A stretch of 64,000 bases of DNA from Pseudovibrio exalbescens. GTDB taxonomy: Bacteria; Pseudomonadota; Alphaproteobacteria; Rhizobiales; Stappiaceae. The translations under genes and the position numbers were made by a program. The stretch is from NCBI RefSeq assembly GCF_028737195.1, contig NZ_JAQZAJ010000002.1, forward strand, positions 829,135 through 893,134. The letters are read 5' to 3'. The notes under the pieces were generated by a model that did not search any database, was not told the DNA's origin, and saw nothing but the letters and a program-made list of their open reading frames with translations. This document shows positions 18,496-27,910 of this stretch, in pieces. Numbering within the stretch: the first letter of the stretch is position 1; each line of letters begins with the position of its first letter.

Positions 18496-19230
18496 ATGAG
18501 TTTCAATAAACAGAGACGAGATGGCTCCAACCTGAGTTCCATGGCGACACGACTTAGTGTAGTTGGCTTGGTGTCGGCGTTGCTTGTTGGCTGCCAGAGC
18601 GCGCAGCCGCAACAGCCAGTCTCACTCGCCGATTTTGACTATCGTCAGAAGCACCCAATAATTTTGACAGAGGCCTCCGAGAACTTCGACATCCCGTTGG
18701 GCGGGAATACCCGCAACATCAACCGACAACTCAGTTCCACGATTATGGCTTTCGGCCAACAAGCGAAGGCTGAGGGAAATGGGTACGTTGAGGTGCTTGT
18801 GCCTTCGGGTTCGGCTAATGAGGCGGCTGCAAAAGCAGTCACCCCGCAAATCCGTAGCGCCTTAAAAATGGGTGGGGTTGAACCCTCTCGGATTGTGACA
18901 AGGGCCTACCCGGTAGATGACAGCTATGCTTCAGCCCCAATCCGGTTGTCCTTTGCGCGCACCAAAGCAGTGGTTCCTCACAAATGCGGCGAGTGGCCGG
19001 AAAACCTGGTCGGAGATATGGAGAACACCACACCCGACAACTTCGGCTGCTCCTATCAAGCGAACCTAGCCGCAATGATTGATAACCCCGCCGATCTGGT
19101 GCAGCCGCGGGCTGAGACACCAGTTGATGTCCAGCAGCGTCGCGACATGTTCGGCAAGTATCGCACCGGACAGCAAACGCCCTCTCAGTACAAAGAGGGC
19201 GTAGGCGCACAAGTTAGCGAAAGTCTCTAA
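18496..19230 (+). CDS. cpaD: Pilus assembly lipoprotein CpaD
   Basis: A 244-residue CpaD homologue. The N-terminus is basic, then hydrophobic and ends LLVGCQSAQ, a lipobox whose Cys would be lipidated. The conserved core includes DYRQKHPI, the block around RIVTRAY and CGEWPENL, and FGCSYQANLAAMIDNPADL near the C-terminus, all typical of CpaD. It is thought to stabilise or help insert the CpaC secretin. Position between cpaC and cpaE is the standard order. Confidence 0.93.
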   Translation: MSFNKQRRDGSNLSSMATRLSVVGLVSALLVGCQSAQPQQPVSLADFDYRQKHPIILTEASENFDIPLGGNTRNINRQLSSTIMAFGQQAKAEGNGYVEVLVPSGSANEAAAKAVTPQIRSALKMGGVEPSRIVTRAYPVDDSYASAPIRLSFARTKAVVPHKCGEWPENLVGDMENTTPDNFGCSYQANLAAMIDNPADLVQPRAETPVDVQQRRDMFGKYRTGQQTPSQYKEGVGAQVSESL

Positions 19231-19242
19231 AAAGGCAACGCA

Positions 19243-20532
19243 ATGAACAGTAATGCATCAGATCAGCTGCATATGTCAGAGGTTGGTTCAACTCCGGCGT
19301 TTGAGCCAAACCAAAGCTACGAAACTGCCGCAGTTCCTCGCGTGTCAATCGCCGCGTTTTGTGAAACCGAGGCGGCTTATGAAACGCTGATAAAAGCGTC
19401 CTCCGATCGGCGGATGTCCAAAGCGCACACCAGTGTAAATCAAGGCTCCTTGTCGGAATGCGTTGCGTTGTATGAGAACGCACCAACACCGAACCTGTTG
19501 ATCATTGAAACGACGCTGGACGGCCAAGCGCTGCTTCGCGAGCTGGATACGCTTGCAGATGTGTGTGATCCTGGCACGCGTGTCATGGTGATAGGTCAAA
19601 TCAACGATGTGGAACTGTACCGCGCGTTGATGGCCCGTGGCATAAGTGAATATCTGCTCGGCCCCATAGGCATCCACCAGCTCATCGCGACAATCAGCGG
19701 CTTTTATGCAGAGCCCGGAGCCGAGCCCCTCGGTAAGACGATTGCTGTTATCGGAGCCAAAGGTGGCTGTGGAGCGTCCACCATCGCCCACAATCTGTCT
19801 TGGGTTATTTCCAAGCGGCTCGAAACGGATGTTGCACTTGCCGATTGTGATTTGCCGTTTGGGACTGCGGGTCTGGATTTCAATCAAGACCCGCTTCAAG
19901 GAATGTGGGAGGCCGTTTCCGCGCCAGAACGTCTTGACCAGACGTTTCTTGATCGCTTGCTTTCCAAGTGCAATGAACGGCTAAGTTTCCTTGCTGCACC
20001 TGCTTCACTGGACAAGCCCTACGACTTCTCAGAGGAGCATTTCGATCAGCTTGTCGAGACCATGCGATCCAGCACGCCCACCGTGGTATTGGACCTTCCG
20101 CACACCTGGAACGCTTGGGTTCGGCACCTGCTGGAAACCGTGGATATCGTGATTGTTGTCGCTGAGCCGGATCTCGCAAATCTGCGCAATGCAAAGAACT
20201 TGGTGGATGCGCTGGTGCAGCTTCGACCAAATGACATTCGTCCGTATCTGGTTCTGAACAAGGTGACTATTCCAAAACGCCCGGAGATCAAGCCAGACGA
20301 GTTCAGCAAAGCTTTGGATGTTCAAAACCTTGCATCTATTCCGTTTGATCCGGGCCTGTTTGGCACAGCTTCCAATAACGGACAAATGATCGGCGAGTTC
20401 GATCAAAAACACGCAGTTGGCGGCCTGTTTGAAGACATGGCACGGGTTGTGACGGGCAGGGGAGAAGTTGGAAGAAAAAAACAATCTGCCCTGTCTTCAA
20501 TTTTCTCGAAACTCAAGAAATCCAAAGCCTAG
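19243..20532 (+). CDS. cpaE: Pilus localisation ATPase CpaE (TadZ)
   Basis: A 429-residue ParA/MinD-superfamily protein with an N-terminal receiver-like domain (residues 33-155, with LLIIETTL where a receiver would have its Asp) and a C-terminal ATPase. The P-loop reads GAKGGCGAST: the signature Lys173 of deviant Walker A is present, but the second lysine is replaced by Ala178, as is common in CpaE/TadZ. TadZ places the pilus machine at a cell pole. The extreme C-terminus is Lys/Ser rich. Confidence 0.93.
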   Translation: MNSNASDQLHMSEVGSTPAFEPNQSYETAAVPRVSIAAFCETEAAYETLIKASSDRRMSKAHTSVNQGSLSECVALYENAPTPNLLIIETTLDGQALLRELDTLADVCDPGTRVMVIGQINDVELYRALMARGISEYLLGPIGIHQLIATISGFYAEPGAEPLGKTIAVIGAKGGCGASTIAHNLSWVISKRLETDVALADCDLPFGTAGLDFNQDPLQGMWEAVSAPERLDQTFLDRLLSKCNERLSFLAAPASLDKPYDFSEEHFDQLVETMRSSTPTVVLDLPHTWNAWVRHLLETVDIVIVVAEPDLANLRNAKNLVDALVQLRPNDIRPYLVLNKVTIPKRPEIKPDEFSKALDVQNLASIPFDPGLFGTASNNGQMIGEFDQKHAVGGLFEDMARVVTGRGEVGRKKQSALSSIFSKLKKSKA

Positions 20533-20554
20533 GCAGTGTAGGGAGCGCGTATAA

Positions 20555-22063
20555 ATGTTCGGACGCCGCGGTAACAATGGTGATCAGCCTCGCAAAGCAC
20601 CGTCACAGATGTCGGGCGCACCCGAGGCCGCGCCCAGTGTGACCCCAAGTCCGACTGTTGCGCCGCCAAAGCCTGCGTATGCAGCGCCACAAGCTTCTCC
20701 GGCAAAAGTTGAGCCAGTCAAGAAGCCTGAGCCAACCCCAGAGCCGCCGAAGCAGAACAGCTCCAGAAGATCGCCCGAGTATTACGCGACCAAGTCTTCC
20801 ATCTTCAACGCGTTGGTTGAGGCCATTGACCTTTCGCAGCTGTCGCGGCTTGGTCCGGAAGACGCACGCGATGAGATCCGGGATGTCGTGAACGACATTA
20901 TCGCGCTGAAAAACGTGGTTATGTCGATCTCCGAGCAGGAAGATTTGCTGGATGACATTTGTAATGATGTCTTGGGTTACGGGCCTTTGGAACCGTTGCT
21001 GGCTCGGGATGATATTGCAGATATCATGGTCAATGGCGCGGAAACCGTCTTTATCGAAACCAATGGTATGGTTGAGAAAACGGGCATTCAGTTTCGCGAC
21101 AACAAGCAGTTGATGAACATCTGTCAGCGCATCGTGTCACAGGTTGGGCGGCGTGTTGATGAATCCAGCCCGATCTGCGATGCGCGCTTGCCAGATGGGT
21201 CACGCGTCAATGTCATCGCTCCGCCATTGTCGCTTGATGGGCCATCTCTCACAATTCGTAAGTTCAAAAAAGACAAGCTTACTCTCGACCAGCTTGTTCA
21301 GTTTGGATCGATTTCGCCTGAAGGCGCCCGGCTTCTGGAGATTATTGGGCGCGTCAGGTGTAACGTTATCATTTCCGGCGGTACCGGTTCGGGTAAGACA
21401 ACGCTTCTGAACTGTTTGACGCGCTATATCGACAGCACTGAGCGCATTATCACCTGCGAAGATAGTGCGGAACTCCAGCTGCAACAGCCTCACGTGGTTC
21501 GTCTGGAAACACGCCCTCCCAACCTGGAAGGTGAAGGGCAGATCACGATGACGGATCTGGTAAAGAACTGTCTTCGTATGCGACCTGAACGCATCATTGT
21601 TGGTGAGGTCCGTGGCCCAGAGGTATTCGACCTGCTGCAGGCCATGAACACAGGCCACGATGGGTCGATGGGTACGATCCACTCCAACTCGCCGCGCGAA
21701 TGCTTAAAGCGTATGGAATCCATGATCGCTATGGGAGGGTATACACTCCCCGCGCGCACTGTCCGCGAGATGATCGTCGGGTCCGTTGATGTCATCGTGC
21801 AGGCGGCGCGTTTGCGCGATGGTTCACGTCGCATTACGCACGTCACAGAAGTCGTGGGCATGGAAGGGGATGTGATTACGACCCAAGACATCTTTGTCTA
21901 CGACATTCTCGGTGAAGACGCCAATGGCAGGATCGCGGGACGCCATCGTTCCACTGGCATCGGCCGACCACAGCTATGGGAGCGTGCACGCTACTTCAAC
22001 GAAGAGCAGCGTCTCGCCCAGTGTCTTGATGCCTCAGATGTGGGAGAGGCAATGAATGGCTGA
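20555..22063 (+). CDS. cpaF: Tad pilus assembly ATPase CpaF (TadA)
   Basis: The secretion-type ATPase that drives Flp pilus assembly on the cytoplasmic face. The 502-residue protein has a Pro/Ala/Lys-rich N-terminal linker (residues 10-70), the conserved N-domain and the RecA-like core: Walker [10 protein letters not shown] (residues 275-283, Lys281), the Asp box CEDSAELQL, Walker [16 protein letters not shown] and the His box with [12 protein letters not shown]. Its last eight bases overlap the tadB start, pointing to coupled translation with the platform protein. Confidence 0.96.
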   Translation: MFGRRGNNGDQPRKAPSQMSGAPEAAPSVTPSPTVAPPKPAYAAPQASPAKVEPVKKPEPTPEPPKQNSSRRSPEYYATKSSIFNALVEAIDLSQLSRLGPEDARDEIRDVVNDIIALKNVVMSISEQEDLLDDICNDVLGYGPLEPLLARDDIADIMVNGAETVFIETNGMVEKTGIQFRDNKQLMNICQRIVSQVGRRVDESSPICDARLPDGSRVNVIAPPLSLDGPSLTIRKFKKDKLTLDQLVQFGSISPEGARLLEIIGRVRCNVIISGGTGSGKTTLLNCLTRYIDSTERIITCEDSAELQLQQPHVVRLETRPPNLEGEGQITMTDLVKNCLRMRPERIIVGEVRGPEVFDLLQAMNTGHDGSMGTIHSNSPRECLKRMESMIAMGGYTLPARTVREMIVGSVDVIVQAARLRDGSRRITHVTEVVGMEGDVITTQDIFVYDILGEDANGRIAGRHRSTGIGRPQLWERARYFNEEQRLAQCLDASDVGEAMNG

Positions 22064-23072
22064 CCTTCTGGCTCAACCCGCAGTATTTGGTTTCACAATC
22101 GCCTTGTTGGTGACTTTGGCTGTCGGCGGGGTGCTTTATGTCGTGCTGCTCCCGTTGTTTGGGAGCGAAAAACGCAGAGAGCAGCGGTTAAAAAGCGTCA
22201 TGTCGACAGATGGACGTTCTGCTGTCGCGGCACAGGCCAAGGTCGAGGGAGCTCAGCGGCGCAAGTCCATTCAGGATCAGCTAAAGGTTCACGAAGAGAA
22301 ACTGCAGCAGAAGAAAAAGAACGCGAACAAGCCAGCGTTTAGCGACTGGATGGCTCAGGCTGGGCTGAGCCTCAGCAAGAAGAAGTTTTACATCTACAGT
22401 ATCGTGTTTGGCCTAGGTCTCTCCGCATTCACCTATATGTTGGGGCAGAGCCTTCTTGTGGTCTTGGCTTTGGGTTTTATCGGCACGTTTGGTATGCCTC
22501 GCTGGTACATTGGATTTTTGCGGAAACGCCGCTTGCGCATGTTTCTAGATGAGTTTCCTAATGCCGTGGATGTAATTGTGCGCGGCGTAAAAGCCGGCTT
22601 GCCTCTTGGAGATTGCATTCGATTGGTTGCAGCCGAAGGTCAGGAACCGGTGAAAACGGAGTTTGGGCGGATGGTTGATGCCCAGCAGCTGGGAGTGCCG
22701 ATTTCTGAAGCGGTTCACGGTTTGGCCAAGCGCGTGCCAGTAGCTGAAGCAAATTTCTTCGCTATCGTGATCACGATCCAGTCTCAGGCCGGTGGCGGTT
22801 TATCTGAGGCATTGGGCAATCTCTCCAAGGTGCTCAGAGAACGAAAAGCCCTCAAAGGGAAAATCAAGACCATGAGCGCAGAGGCCAAATCATCGGCTGC
22901 AATCATCGGTTCGCTTCCGTTATTTGTCAGTGGGGCAATCTTTCTGCTCAGTCCGGACTATATCAAAATTCTTTTCAATACTTTCGCGGGAAACGTCATT
23001 CTCGCTGGTAGTTTGTTCTGGATGCTTGTCGGTGTTCTTGTCATGCGCAACATGATCAATTTCGAGGCTTAG
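22056..23072 (+). CDS. tadB: Tad platform protein TadB
   Basis: A 338-residue type II secretion F-domain protein, half of the inner-membrane platform that works with CpaF and TadC. It has a first membrane segment at residues 12-35, a highly charged cytoplasmic stretch (residues 40-100, rich in Lys/Gln), a second membrane pair near 111-150, the conserved block FPNAVDVIVRGVKAGLPLGD, and terminal membrane helices. The start overlaps cpaF by eight bases. Confidence 0.94.
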   Translation: MADLLAQPAVFGFTIALLVTLAVGGVLYVVLLPLFGSEKRREQRLKSVMSTDGRSAVAAQAKVEGAQRRKSIQDQLKVHEEKLQQKKKNANKPAFSDWMAQAGLSLSKKKFYIYSIVFGLGLSAFTYMLGQSLLVVLALGFIGTFGMPRWYIGFLRKRRLRMFLDEFPNAVDVIVRGVKAGLPLGDCIRLVAAEGQEPVKTEFGRMVDAQQLGVPISEAVHGLAKRVPVAEANFFAIVITIQSQAGGGLSEALGNLSKVLRERKALKGKIKTMSAEAKSSAAIIGSLPLFVSGAIFLLSPDYIKILFNTFAGNVILAGSLFWMLVGVLVMRNMINFEA

Positions 23073-23082
23073 GAGCAAGCAA

Positions 23083-24057
23083 GTGTCACTTCATTCGTTA
23101 CTCAATCAGGAAACGTTGATTGCACTTTGTGTGGCGGTTGCAGTTGCTGGCACGATTATCACCATTGCATTGCCTTTATTGGAGCGCGATCACCTGAAGT
23201 CCCGCATGAAAACCGTCGCGCTCGAGCGCGAAAACATTCGGGCGAAAGAACGTGCGCGGCTGGCGGCAGAAAAAGAAGCCCAGCGAGCAAACATACGAAA
23301 CAAGCCGAAGCAAAACGTCAAAGACTTTGTCGACAAGTACAACTTGCGAGAACTTCTGTCGAACGAGCAAACCTCCGCAAAGCTGAAGATGGCCGGCTTT
23401 CGAGGAACAGGACCACTCTATACATTTCTGTTCATGCGCATTGTTATGCCAATCGTGCTCGCTTTGGCGTCTCTATTGTATACGTTGGTTCTTTTGGGCG
23501 GTTCGCTAAGCTCAATGATGGGACTGGGCATATCCGCTGCAATCGGAGCCATCGGCTTTTATGCGCCAAACATCTATGTTCAAAACAAAATATCAAAACG
23601 CCAAACATCAATCCGCAAAGCTTGGCCAGACGCACTGGATTTGATGCTGATCTGCGTTGAATCAGGCATGTCAATTGAAGCGGCCTTCAAACGTGTCTCC
23701 GAAGAGATTGGCATTCAATCCATCGAGCTGTCAGAAGAGCTGGCCCTCGCCAATGCGGAGTTGTCATTTCTTCAGGATCGGTCCGTCGCCTACAACAACT
23801 TGGCGGAGCGTACGGGCTTGGACGGCGTGAAGAACGTGGTATTGGCCCTCAATCAGGCGGAAAAATACGGTACGTCGCTTGGCTTTGCCTTGCGCGTCAT
23901 GGCGGATGAAAATCGGCTTCAACGCATGCAGGCAGCCGAGAAAAAAGCCGCGTCATTGCCGCCAAAGCTCACAGTTCCGATGATTGTGTTTTTCTTGCCA
24001 GTGCTCTTTTTTGTGATCATGGGGCCTGCAGTGATACAGGTACTTGATACTTTCTAG
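23083..24057 (+). CDS. tadC: Tad platform protein TadC
   Basis: The 324-residue partner of TadB, with the same F-domain logic: conserved WPDALDLMLICVESGMSIEAA, then LERTGLD-like and NQAEKYGTSLGFALRVMADE blocks, and two C-terminal membrane helices (FFLPVLFFVIMGP). The start codon is GTG at 23083 with AGGAG placed nine bases before it. The stop overlaps the stop of the convergent tadD in a CTAG at 24054-24057, just as at the DUF2189/truA junction. Confidence 0.94.
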   Translation: MSLHSLLNQETLIALCVAVAVAGTIITIALPLLERDHLKSRMKTVALERENIRAKERARLAAEKEAQRANIRNKPKQNVKDFVDKYNLRELLSNEQTSAKLKMAGFRGTGPLYTFLFMRIVMPIVLALASLLYTLVLLGGSLSSMMGLGISAAIGAIGFYAPNIYVQNKISKRQTSIRKAWPDALDLMLICVESGMSIEAAFKRVSEEIGIQSIELSEELALANAELSFLQDRSVAYNNLAERTGLDGVKNVVLALNQAEKYGTSLGFALRVMADENRLQRMQAAEKKAASLPPKLTVPMIVFFLPVLFFVIMGPAVIQVLDTF

Positions 24058-24860
24058 CCGGACTGGCGGCTCGAAATGCGCTGTTGGAGCATCGATTGCA
24101 GATAGGCGATGTTGGCTTCTGCCTGTTTTGGATCAAGCTCTGCTTCAGCCACTGATCGTGCCTGGTCGAATTTGCCCTGCAATCCCATGGCAAGAGCCAG
24201 GTTTTGGCGCACACGACTGGTGGCATTTGGGTGGTTCATGGCCAGCTTCAATGCCTGCTCAGCAGCGGGCAGCTCATCCGTCAGGATGTAGGACATGCCA
24301 AGATTGTTCAACACACTTGGCTCATTGGGGACGATCGTGAGAGCCTGTTTGTAGAGCTCCCGCGCTTGTTGTGGTTGGCCCAGCTGATCATAGATCGCGC
24401 CTTTGGCGGACAGCATGCGCCAGTCAGGATTGGTGGGATCAATGGCATTGTCCAGAACACCCAAGGCTTCTTGAAGCTTTCCGTTTTCCGCCAGCACTTT
24501 TCCGTAGGCAGAGGCGACAGTCGGATCCCCGCTGTTATCAATAACAGCTTTTCGTAGGATCGCTTCCGCCTGCCCGCCTTGATTGTTAATGCGAAGCGCC
24601 GCCGCATAGTTCATAGCGGACTGCTTGTCCTTGGGGTTTCGCTTGTAGCTATTGCCCCAATAAGACAAAGCACGTTCCAGTTCAGGAGACCCAGCAGCAA
24701 GGCTTTTCGTCGAGTGACTGGCTGCAACCGGCCCGCTCCGTGTCGTATTGCAACCACCCAAAAGCGCAAGGCTAACAACGGCTACAGCCAGCGCGCAGCC
24801 AAACTTCACCTTTGAAGATGCACTCTTGGTGCGTGCTGTCGAAAGTGGCTGCGCCATCAT
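24054..24860 (-). CDS. tadD: TPR lipoprotein TadD
   Basis: A tetratricopeptide protein that ends the main Tad locus but is read in the opposite direction. The N-terminus has a lipoprotein signal ending LLGGCNTT (lipobox Cys), then about five TPR-like repeats, such as SVLNNLGMSYILTDELPAAE. TadD proteins support assembly or localisation of the pilus machine. A TTG at 24878 extends the frame by six residues, but the ATG at 24860, with AGGGG five bases before it, is the likelier start. Confidence 0.88.
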   Translation of the reverse strand: MMAQPLSTARTKSASSKVKFGCALAVAVVSLALLGGCNTTRSGPVAASHSTKSLAAGSPELERALSYWGNSYKRNPKDKQSAMNYAAALRINNQGGQAEAILRKAVIDNSGDPTVASAYGKVLAENGKLQEALGVLDNAIDPTNPDWRMLSAKGAIYDQLGQPQQARELYKQALTIVPNEPSVLNNLGMSYILTDELPAAEQALKLAMNHPNATSRVRQNLALAMGLQGKFDQARSVAEAELDPKQAEANIAYLQSMLQQRISSRQSG

Positions 24861-24910
24861 GTTCGCCCCTGAATTCAAGATTGTGAGAACTGCAGATAAT
24901 TAGTGAAGCA

Positions 24911-24931
24911 TTAACCCTAATTAGCGGTTAA
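24911..24931. promoter_or_regulatory. TTAACC-N9-GGTTAA dyad between tadD and pepA-like gene
   Basis: A perfect inverted repeat with 6-bp arms (TTAACC at 24911-24916, GGTTAA at 24926-24931) lies in the 220-base gap between the divergent tadD and aminopeptidase genes. Related TTAACC/GGTTAACC words also occur before cpaB (near 16175 and 16204-16215). TTAA-containing half sites recall CtrA boxes, which control pilus genes in Caulobacter, but the spacing here is not the usual seven bases. Operator function is a guess. Confidence 0.35.
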
Positions 24932-25080
24932 CACCCCGGAGCAGCGTTGCTCATATGAGGGTAATACAGGGTGTGCCTTGCTTCGATCTTGCTACGGTCG
25001 GCGCAGAGCGATAGGTTCTGGCAAACCCTCCATTCCATGGCCCGTTATGCGGTCAAATCCTTCAATTCAGGAGTAAGAAA

Positions 25081-26466
25081 GTGCAGAACGCCATATTGCC
25101 TCCCAGTGCAAATGACGACACCGTTGCAGTCGTTGCCGTTTCAACGGTCCAGCTTGCAGACCGGGTAAAGCAGCTAGGTGATGGTGCCGAAGATTGGGTT
25201 GCTCTAAACGGCTTCAACGCAGCAGAGGGGATGTTGTGTTTGGTTCCCAGCACGCAGGGCAGAAAAGCCGTCCTGTTACTGGGCTTGGGTGACACGGAAC
25301 CGAATGCCATGCACCTTGGTGCCTCAGTGGCTCGGAATGCCCCGGTGGCAACATACGAGCTGGAGAGCGGGATTGAAGACGCGGTCAGCTTTGCTCTTGG
25401 CTTTGCTCTGGCGTCCTATCGCTTTTCCAGCTACCAGCAGAACAAGAAATCCGCATCACAGCTCAAGGTTTCAGAGGGTAGTGTTCAGGAGGCCCTTGCG
25501 CCGATTCTGAGCGGAGTGCAGATCGCCCGTGACCTGATCAACGCGCCCGCCAATGATATGGGTCCAGCGGAGCTTGCGGACGAAGCGAAGGTACTGTTCA
25601 CCAACCACGGCGGCAGTATTGAAGTAACTGAGGGCAAGCAACTGGAAGAGGGCTTTCCGCTGATCCACGCCGTGGGCAAGGCGAGTGATCGGGCTCCCCG
25701 TCTCATAGACGCTCGATGGGGCGATGAGAGTCATCCAAAAGTTACGCTTGTTGGCAAGGGCGTCGTGTTTGATAGCGGAGGCCTGAACATCAAGCCAGCC
25801 AACGGCATGTTGCTCATGAAGAAAGACATGGGCGGAGCAGCCAACGTATTAGGGCTGGCGGCAATGATCATGGCGGCCAAACTGCCAATCAGGCTGAGGG
25901 TTCTTATCCCAGCTGTAGAGAACGCGATTTCGGGCAGTAGCTTCCGACCATCAGATGTGTTGCGCAGTCGCAAAGGACTCACGGTAGAGGTCGGCAACAC
26001 GGATGCAGAAGGGCGCTTGGTTCTGGCCGATGCGTTGACTTATGCAGATGATGAAAAACCTGAACTCTTGATCGACATGGCCACATTGACCGGAGCTGCC
26101 CGTGTTGCGCTTGGGCCAGATCTGCCTCCGTATTATACGGATGATGAAGAACTGGCTGAGACGATTGCGGTTCATAGTGAAGCGGTTCAGGACCCTCTGT
26201 GGCGTATGCCGTTATGGAAGCCCTATCGCGAGTACATTGGGTCGAAGACGGCAGACATTTGCAACATGAACACCATTGGATCGGGGTTCGCGGGATCCAT
26301 GACCGCAGCTCTGTTCCTTCAGGAGTTTGTCGAGAACAGCGAGTCCTGGGTACATTTCGATATCTATGGCTGGACGCCGATGGAGAAAGACATCAAGCCC
26401 CAAGGAGGAGAAGCTCAGGGCATTCGTGCGCTCTTTGACATGCTGCAGGCCCGTTTCAGCCAATAG
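25081..26466 (+). CDS. Leucyl aminopeptidase family protein (M17)
   Basis: A cytosolic di-metal aminopeptidase of 461 residues. The metal and active-site blocks are clear: VGKGVVFDSGGLNIKP (Lys226, Asp231), LMKKDMGGAANV (Asp249) and the family signature NTDAEGRLVLADAL (Asp308, Glu310, Arg312). The start is GTG 25081 with AGGAG nine bases upstream. It is slightly shorter than E. coli PepA and resembles the PepB-like group common in Rhizobiales. It interrupts the two parts of the Tad gene set, with MarR and NlpC genes behind it. A strong terminator follows. Confidence 0.93.
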   Translation: MQNAILPPSANDDTVAVVAVSTVQLADRVKQLGDGAEDWVALNGFNAAEGMLCLVPSTQGRKAVLLLGLGDTEPNAMHLGASVARNAPVATYELESGIEDAVSFALGFALASYRFSSYQQNKKSASQLKVSEGSVQEALAPILSGVQIARDLINAPANDMGPAELADEAKVLFTNHGGSIEVTEGKQLEEGFPLIHAVGKASDRAPRLIDARWGDESHPKVTLVGKGVVFDSGGLNIKPANGMLLMKKDMGGAANVLGLAAMIMAAKLPIRLRVLIPAVENAISGSSFRPSDVLRSRKGLTVEVGNTDAEGRLVLADALTYADDEKPELLIDMATLTGAARVALGPDLPPYYTDDEELAETIAVHSEAVQDPLWRMPLWKPYREYIGSKTADICNMNTIGSGFAGSMTAALFLQEFVENSESWVHFDIYGWTPMEKDIKPQGGEAQGIRALFDMLQARFSQ

Positions 26467-26483
26467 AAACAACATTGTGGTGT

Positions 26484-26512
26484 GAAGCCGGTTGTTGAAC
26501 CGGCTTCATTTT
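26484..26512 (+). terminator. Terminator after the M17 aminopeptidase gene
   Basis: A perfect 10-bp stem, GAAGCCGGTT and AACCGGCTTC, with a GTTG loop and an ATTTTGC tail, begins 18 bases after the stop codon. It should end transcription of the aminopeptidase gene and separates it from the MarR gene, whose ATG is at 26579. Confidence 0.85.
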
Positions 26513-26578
26513 GCAATAACGGTTCCGAAACGAGTCAATCTTAAGGTTTCGCTTTGGAATCAAACAGGGATCGTTAGC

Positions 26579-26929
26579 ATGCCAGTAGAGATGCGCCCTT
26601 CGCATGCGCTGAGATTGTGGCAAGACGTTACGCTTTCGCTGGTGCGCAACGAGGGCGAGGACTTGTCTGCGCGGCAAATGGCCGTGCTTTTGAGCGTGTA
26701 CATGGAACCGCCGCCGCATACTGTTAGAGGTCTTGCGGACAAGCTCGGTGTGACCAAACCCGCAATCACCCGTGCACTGGATACTTTGGGGCAAAAGAAG
26801 TTACTGTCTCGGCGCCGCGATGAAGCAGATCGAAGAAACGTGATCATCACAAGGACCTTGGAAGGCGCGCTCTATCTTGAAAAGCTGGGTGATCTGGTTG
26901 TCGAGAAAGCCGCAGCCTTGCCGAGATGA
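26579..26929 (+). CDS. MarR-family transcriptional regulator
   Basis: A small winged-helix protein of 116 residues. The DNA-binding region reads TVRGLADKLGVTKPAITRALDTL, followed by LLSRRRDEADRRNVIITRT with the wing typical of MarR proteins (D-x-R-x-x). The frame is open to 26492, but ATG 26579 has AGGGA at a fair distance and avoids overlapping the terminator. The C-terminal dimerisation helix is shorter than usual. It lies 24 bases before the NlpC/P60 gene and may regulate it; the ligand is unknown. Confidence 0.82.
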   Translation: MPVEMRPSHALRLWQDVTLSLVRNEGEDLSARQMAVLLSVYMEPPPHTVRGLADKLGVTKPAITRALDTLGQKKLLSRRRDEADRRNVIITRTLEGALYLEKLGDLVVEKAAALPR

Positions 26930-26953
26930 AGAAACAATATTCGGATAGGTGCC

Positions 26954-27829
26954 ATGACCCAATTTGATCGCCGTCTCCATCCCGTTCGTCCGGATCTCGC
27001 CGCTCGTGCATATGAGGGGAAATGCAGTGCAGACCGGTTTGTAGATGGTCGCCGTATGGCGATTGCAGCCGACATTGTTCCTCTTCGCGGCGAGCCTTCA
27101 GAGTTTGCTGGCATCGATACAGAGCTCCTCTACGGCGAAACTTTCACCGTTTTTGATGAAAGGGACGGCTGGTCTTGGGGGCAGAACGACACCGATGGAT
27201 ATGTTGGTTGGCTTCCGACGGAGACCTTGGGTGCCCACTTCACGCCGACACATCGCGTGAAAGTGCTTCGGACCTATCGGTATCCTGAGGCAGAGCTAAA
27301 GCGCCCTCCAAAGGGCCTGATTTCTCTGGGGGCAATGGTTCACGTAGTGTGCCATGCGGAGACCAGAGGTCTGACCTATGCCGAGTTGGCGGATGGCAGC
27401 TTTGTTGTTGCCGAGCATCTTGCACCCTTGGAACATCGTGTTGAGGATTGGGTAACAACGGCAGAGGCCATGCTGGGAACGCCCTACTTGTGGGGTGGCC
27501 GCTCAACCATGGGCACCGATTGCTCCGGACTTGTTCAGCTTAGCACGCAGTCCGGTGGCTATCAGTTGCGTCGCGATGCCGATATGCAAGAGGCGACAGC
27601 GGGAGAAGCCTTGTCATTGGAAGATGGCCTGCCCGCGTTGCAGCGAGGCGACTTGCTGTTTTGGAAGGGCCATGTTGGACTTATGTCTGACCCGGAAACT
27701 CTCTTGCATGCCAATGGTTACACGATGACAGTTGCCTATGAGCCGCTCAACGTTGCGTTGGAACGGATCGCAAAGAATGAGTTTGGCGCGCTGACTGCTG
27801 TTAGGCGCTTGCAAGCCCCCGCTACCTAG
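26954..27829 (+). CDS. NlpC/P60-family cysteine peptidase with SH3 domains
   Basis: A 291-residue peptidase of the YkfC-like group, which cleaves gamma-D-glutamyl bonds in murein peptides. Two SH3-like segments occupy residues 35-155 (DGWSWGQNDTDGYVGWLP is typical), then the catalytic domain has TPYLWGGRSTMGTDCSGLVQ with Cys190, KGHVGLM with His240 and LHANGY with His252. There is no signal peptide, so it probably works on recycled peptides in the cytoplasm, in line with the nearby aminopeptidase. It is likely co-transcribed with the MarR gene. Confidence 0.9.
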   Translation: MTQFDRRLHPVRPDLAARAYEGKCSADRFVDGRRMAIAADIVPLRGEPSEFAGIDTELLYGETFTVFDERDGWSWGQNDTDGYVGWLPTETLGAHFTPTHRVKVLRTYRYPEAELKRPPKGLISLGAMVHVVCHAETRGLTYAELADGSFVVAEHLAPLEHRVEDWVTTAEAMLGTPYLWGGRSTMGTDCSGLVQLSTQSGGYQLRRDADMQEATAGEALSLEDGLPALQRGDLLFWKGHVGLMSDPETLLHANGYTMTVAYEPLNVALERIAKNEFGALTAVRRLQAPAT

Positions 27830-27910
27830 AAGGCGGCGTCGCCTGACGTTAGCGGTTCCTTCACTAAATACCTAATAGAATACACGGGATTTTAGGTTCG
27901 TGAGGGATCC

